From Gemmatimonadota bacterium (GTDB lineage: Bacteria > Gemmatimonadota > Gemmatimonadetes > Longimicrobiales > Gaopeijiaceae), in assembly GCA_027623325.1 (NCBI GenBank), contig JAQBXY010000008.1:1-64000 (forward strand): a DNA stretch of 64,000 nucleotides. Direction: 5' to 3'. The notes beneath the pieces were generated by a model, which saw nothing but the letters and a program-made list of their open reading frames with translations, was not told the DNA's origin and searched no databases. This document shows, in pieces, positions 62,017 to 64,000 of this stretch. The position numbers and the translations under genes are program-made. How positions within the stretch are numbered: the first letter of the stretch is position 1; every line of letters begins with the position of its first letter.

Positions 62017-62781
62017 GTGATCCGCTACCGCAACATCCACAAGAGCTTCGATATCCCGGTACTCGAGGGCGTCGATCTTGAAGTGGAGACGGGCGAGATG
62101 TTCGCCCTTTTCGGACCGTCCGGGACCGGGAAGAGCGTGCTGTTGAAGACGACACTCGCGCTCGTCATTCCGGATCGCGGGGACGTCGAGATCGATGGCC
62201 TGTCGGTGTACTACGGCGGGCCGAAAACATTGGAACAGGTCCGACGAAAGATCGGCTTCGTCTTTCAACACGCGGCCCTCTTCGATTCGCTCAACGTGTT
62301 CGACAACGTGGCGATGGGCCTGCCAGAGGCCGAGTTGGCACGGATGCCGAGGCGCGACGTCGCCCGCCGGGTGTGGGACGCACTGGAAACCGTCAACCTC
62401 GAGCCGCGTGAGATTCTCGCGAAGATCCCTTCCGAGCTGTCCGGAGGGATGAAGAAGCGAGTGGGAATCGCGAGGGCGGTCGTGGGTCGACCCGAGATCT
62501 TGCTGTGGGATGAACCGACGACGGGTCTCGACCCGATCAACTCGGCGGCGGTCGAGCGGCTCATCAAGCGGCTGTCGACCGAGCTGGAGGTAACGTCACT
62601 CCTGGTGACGCACGACGTGGAGGGCGGCCTGTCGATGTGTGATCGGGTCGCGATGTTGTACGCCGGATCGCTGAGGTTTTGCGGCACGCCGGATGAGTTC
62701 AGAAACAGCCCGGACCACGTGGTTCAGGCATTCGTCGATCGCGCGGCCGCTGAAGCCGCCTTGGACATGGCTTTGGTGTGA
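62017..62781 (+). CDS. mlaF: Lipid-transport ABC ATPase MlaF
   Basis: 254 residues from a GTG at 62017 with GGGGAGG just upstream. Walker A is GPSGTGKSV, the Q-loop FVFQHAALF, the signature LSGGMKKRVGIARA, Walker B LLWDEPTTGLDP and the H-loop VTHDVEG; all are complete. LSGGMKKR and the Q-loop sequence are specific to the MlaF branch. It energises the MlaE permease. Next gene starts one base after its stop. Confidence 0.96.
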   Translation: MIRYRNIHKSFDIPVLEGVDLEVETGEMFALFGPSGTGKSVLLKTTLALVIPDRGDVEIDGLSVYYGGPKTLEQVRRKIGFVFQHAALFDSLNVFDNVAMGLPEAELARMPRRDVARRVWDALETVNLEPREILAKIPSELSGGMKKRVGIARAVVGRPEILLWDEPTTGLDPINSAAVERLIKRLSTELEVTSLLVTHDVEGGLSMCDRVAMLYAGSLRFCGTPDEFRNSPDHVVQAFVDRAAAEAALDMALV

Positions 62782-62782
62782 T

Positions 62783-63736
62783 ATGAGCGACGCGCAAGGC
62801 GGTCATCGCCGTCCCACGGACGAAGAGATTGCGGCGGCCACCCCCCGGGGTACCGGCTCGAAGGAGGCTCAGGTGGGGGCCTTTGTCCTCATCGGTCTCA
62901 TCTCCTTTGTTCTCGTGCTCTTCTGGATGACCGATCCAGCCACGTTACGAGGTCGGTACATGCTCGTCACGGAGGTCGGACACGCCGGCGGGGTCCGTTC
63001 TGGCGATCCCATCCAGATGCAGGGCGTCAACGTGGGCCGGGTACACGATTTCGAGATGGTCGACGACAACCGCGTCGTCATCACCATGGAGATCGAGGGG
63101 AATTGGCAGATCCCGATGGGCTCCAGCACGATCATGGGGGAAGCTGGACTCTTTGGCGGTCGCGCACTCGAGATCGTCAGAGGGCCGGGCCCCGGGGTCT
63201 ACGCAGAGGGCGATACGTTGGCGGGTGTGGGCGCCGGGGGAGGGGGTCTACTCTCATCGGTGGATCAACTGAGCGCCCGCGCCGAGTCGGTGCTCGGCTC
63301 CATCGATGCGATGCTGAGCGACGAGACCGTCGGATCGGTTCAAGGCACGGCCCGGGAGCTCGAGTCACTCCTCACGGAGTTGTCGGCGATCGCAAAGGAG
63401 CAACGCGGTGCGTTGACCGGCCTTACCGAGACGCTGTCCCGGGCCGCCGAAGGCCTGGAAGCCGCTTCGGCCGCGGGGCCTGACATCGCGAGCGCCATGG
63501 CGCGAGCCGACTCCGCGATGGTCGTTCTGACCGCCACGGGAGAGAGTCTCGACGTCGCAATGGCGTCGCTCAGCACCGTCCTTGGGCGGATGGAACGCGG
63601 CGAAGGGACGCTCGGACGCCTCTCAACGGACGAGACCCTCTACCTGAGTCTCAACTCCGCAGCCGAGAACCTCAGCACCCTGCTCGCGGACTTGCAGGCG
63701 AATCCGAAGAAGTACATCAACATCTCGATCTTCTAG
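62783..63736 (+). CDS. mlaD: MCE-domain protein MlaD
   Basis: 317 residues from the ATG at 62783; the open frame upstream belongs to the end of mlaF. A cytoplasmic N-terminus of about 30 residues, one membrane helix (VGAFVLIGLISFVLVLF) and a periplasmic MCE domain at about 55-140 (GGVRSGDPIQMQGVNVGRV, then GEAGLFGGRALEI) are followed by a Gly-rich stretch and a long helical region rich in Ala, Ser, Leu and Glu that could form a tunnel or coiled coil. The C-terminus NPKKYINISIF is typical of MCE proteins in this group. It carries lipid between membranes together with MlaE and MlaF. Confidence 0.95.
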   Translation: MSDAQGGHRRPTDEEIAAATPRGTGSKEAQVGAFVLIGLISFVLVLFWMTDPATLRGRYMLVTEVGHAGGVRSGDPIQMQGVNVGRVHDFEMVDDNRVVITMEIEGNWQIPMGSSTIMGEAGLFGGRALEIVRGPGPGVYAEGDTLAGVGAGGGGLLSSVDQLSARAESVLGSIDAMLSDETVGSVQGTARELESLLTELSAIAKEQRGALTGLTETLSRAAEGLEAASAAGPDIASAMARADSAMVVLTATGESLDVAMASLSTVLGRMERGEGTLGRLSTDETLYLSLNSAAENLSTLLADLQANPKKYINISIF

Positions 63737-63747
63737 GGAAGCTCTGC

Positions 63748-64000
63748 CTACCAGCCCGGCGCCATCTGGAAGCCCCAATGCCATCCGCGGTCGGTCCTCT
63801 GCCACGGGTAGGCGTAGTACGCCTCGAGAATCAGGAAGCCCAGGATGTTGGTCCGGGCCGCGAATCCGGTTGAAACCACCGGGACTCTGGCCGACGGCGA
63901 TCGACTCCACTCGACCGACGGATCGTCCGTCGGGAAGAGCGGGTTGTCCCACGCCAAGCCTGCGTCTGCGAAGGCCACCAGTTCGGTCGGAAGGAAGGGG
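63748..64000 (-). CDS. Omp85/BamA-type surface-antigen barrel, C-terminal part
   Basis: Partial gene: about 84 codons read from the right edge to the stop at 63748, with no stop before the edge. The sequence PTELVAFADAGLAW, then FAARTNILGFLILEAYYAYP and the ending GWHWGFQMAPGW, is the typical last strands of a bacterial surface antigen (D15/BamA) barrel, often found at the C-terminus of TolB-like propeller proteins in these phyla. The terminal aromatic residue is the barrel-assembly signal. It converges on mlaD with an 11-base gap. Confidence 0.75.
   Translation of the reverse strand, partial: PFLPTELVAFADAGLAWDNPLFPTDDPSVEWSRSPSARVPVVSTGFAARTNILGFLILEAYYAYPWQRTDRGWHWGFQMAPGW

Overview
The window looks like a piece of a GC-rich Gram-negative genome, most likely from the phylum Gemmatimonadota or a close relative. 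This is an inference from gene content: PadR plus ADOP-type permease pair, SusC/SusD-type TonB-dependent uptake pair, tricorn-like protease, M14 peptidase, barrel-less TonB plug proteins, PEP-CTERM protein, Mla lipid transport genes and an Omp85-type barrel. No rRNA, tRNA, CRISPR array, transposase or phage gene was seen. Genes sit in short runs on both strands, often with ATGA-type stop/start overlaps.

Layout. 1-7 kb: a small secreted peptide, two decayed gene ends, and a tightly coupled tripartite RND efflux operon (TolC, membrane fusion protein, pump; minus strand). 7-8 kb: a DUF427 remnant, a PEP-CTERM protein and a strong terminator. 8.3-13.6 kb: a phosphate-uptake operon (minus strand, pstS - phoU fusion - pstC - pstA - two pstB-like ATPases). 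13.8-17.1 kb: a DUF2911-like remnant, then a PadR repressor with a palindromic candidate operator and a frameshifted ADOP permease. 17.3-20.4 kb: a cyclase - msrA - selO run. 20.5-31.9 kb: a mixed region with a beta-propeller remnant, zinc ribbon protein, fhs, a truncated CcdC-like protein, a hydrolase-membrane fusion, radical SAM enzyme, nuclease-like protein, a patch of decayed genes ending in an internally deleted terC, a truncated haemoglobin, a TlpA-like lipoprotein and a DUF1684 protein. 32-37 kb: tricorn-like protease and an FAD protein. 37.4-43.7 kb: SusC/SusD pair, di-haem oxidoreductase and a small lipoprotein. 43.7-48.3 kb: TPR protein, RCC1 lipoprotein and two tandem barrel-less plug proteins. 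48.7-59.7 kb: lspA, a CorC-like protein, two paralogous Ig-like/LVIVD proteins flanking an inverted propeller lipoprotein with a Met-rich loop, an M14 peptidase and an SDR. 59.9-64 kb: a three-domain response regulator, mlaE-mlaF-mlaD and the end of an Omp85-type barrel.

Most notable points. The phosphate operon has two features I do not recognise from standard Pst systems. First, the two PstB-like ATPases are complementary degenerates: one has lost the LSGGQ signature, while the other has lost the Q-loop Gln and H-loop His. In a heterodimer all these losses would fall into one composite ATP site and leave the other canonical. Second, PhoU is fused to a low-molecular-weight phosphatase/arsenate-reductase-like domain whose P-loop has lost the catalytic Cys and Arg, so it looks like a dead enzyme recruited as a sensor or scaffold. 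Other good candidates for new biology are the tandem plug proteins that carry a membrane domain in place of a barrel, and a response regulator with an Hpt-like domain lacking its histidine, a T2SSE_N/MshEN-like domain and an intact receiver.

The region also carries many broken genes (CrtC/AttH-like, outer membrane barrel, DUF427, DUF2911-like, ADOP, PD40 propeller, RCK-C, TerC), several of them with internal deletions. That suggests ongoing gene loss.
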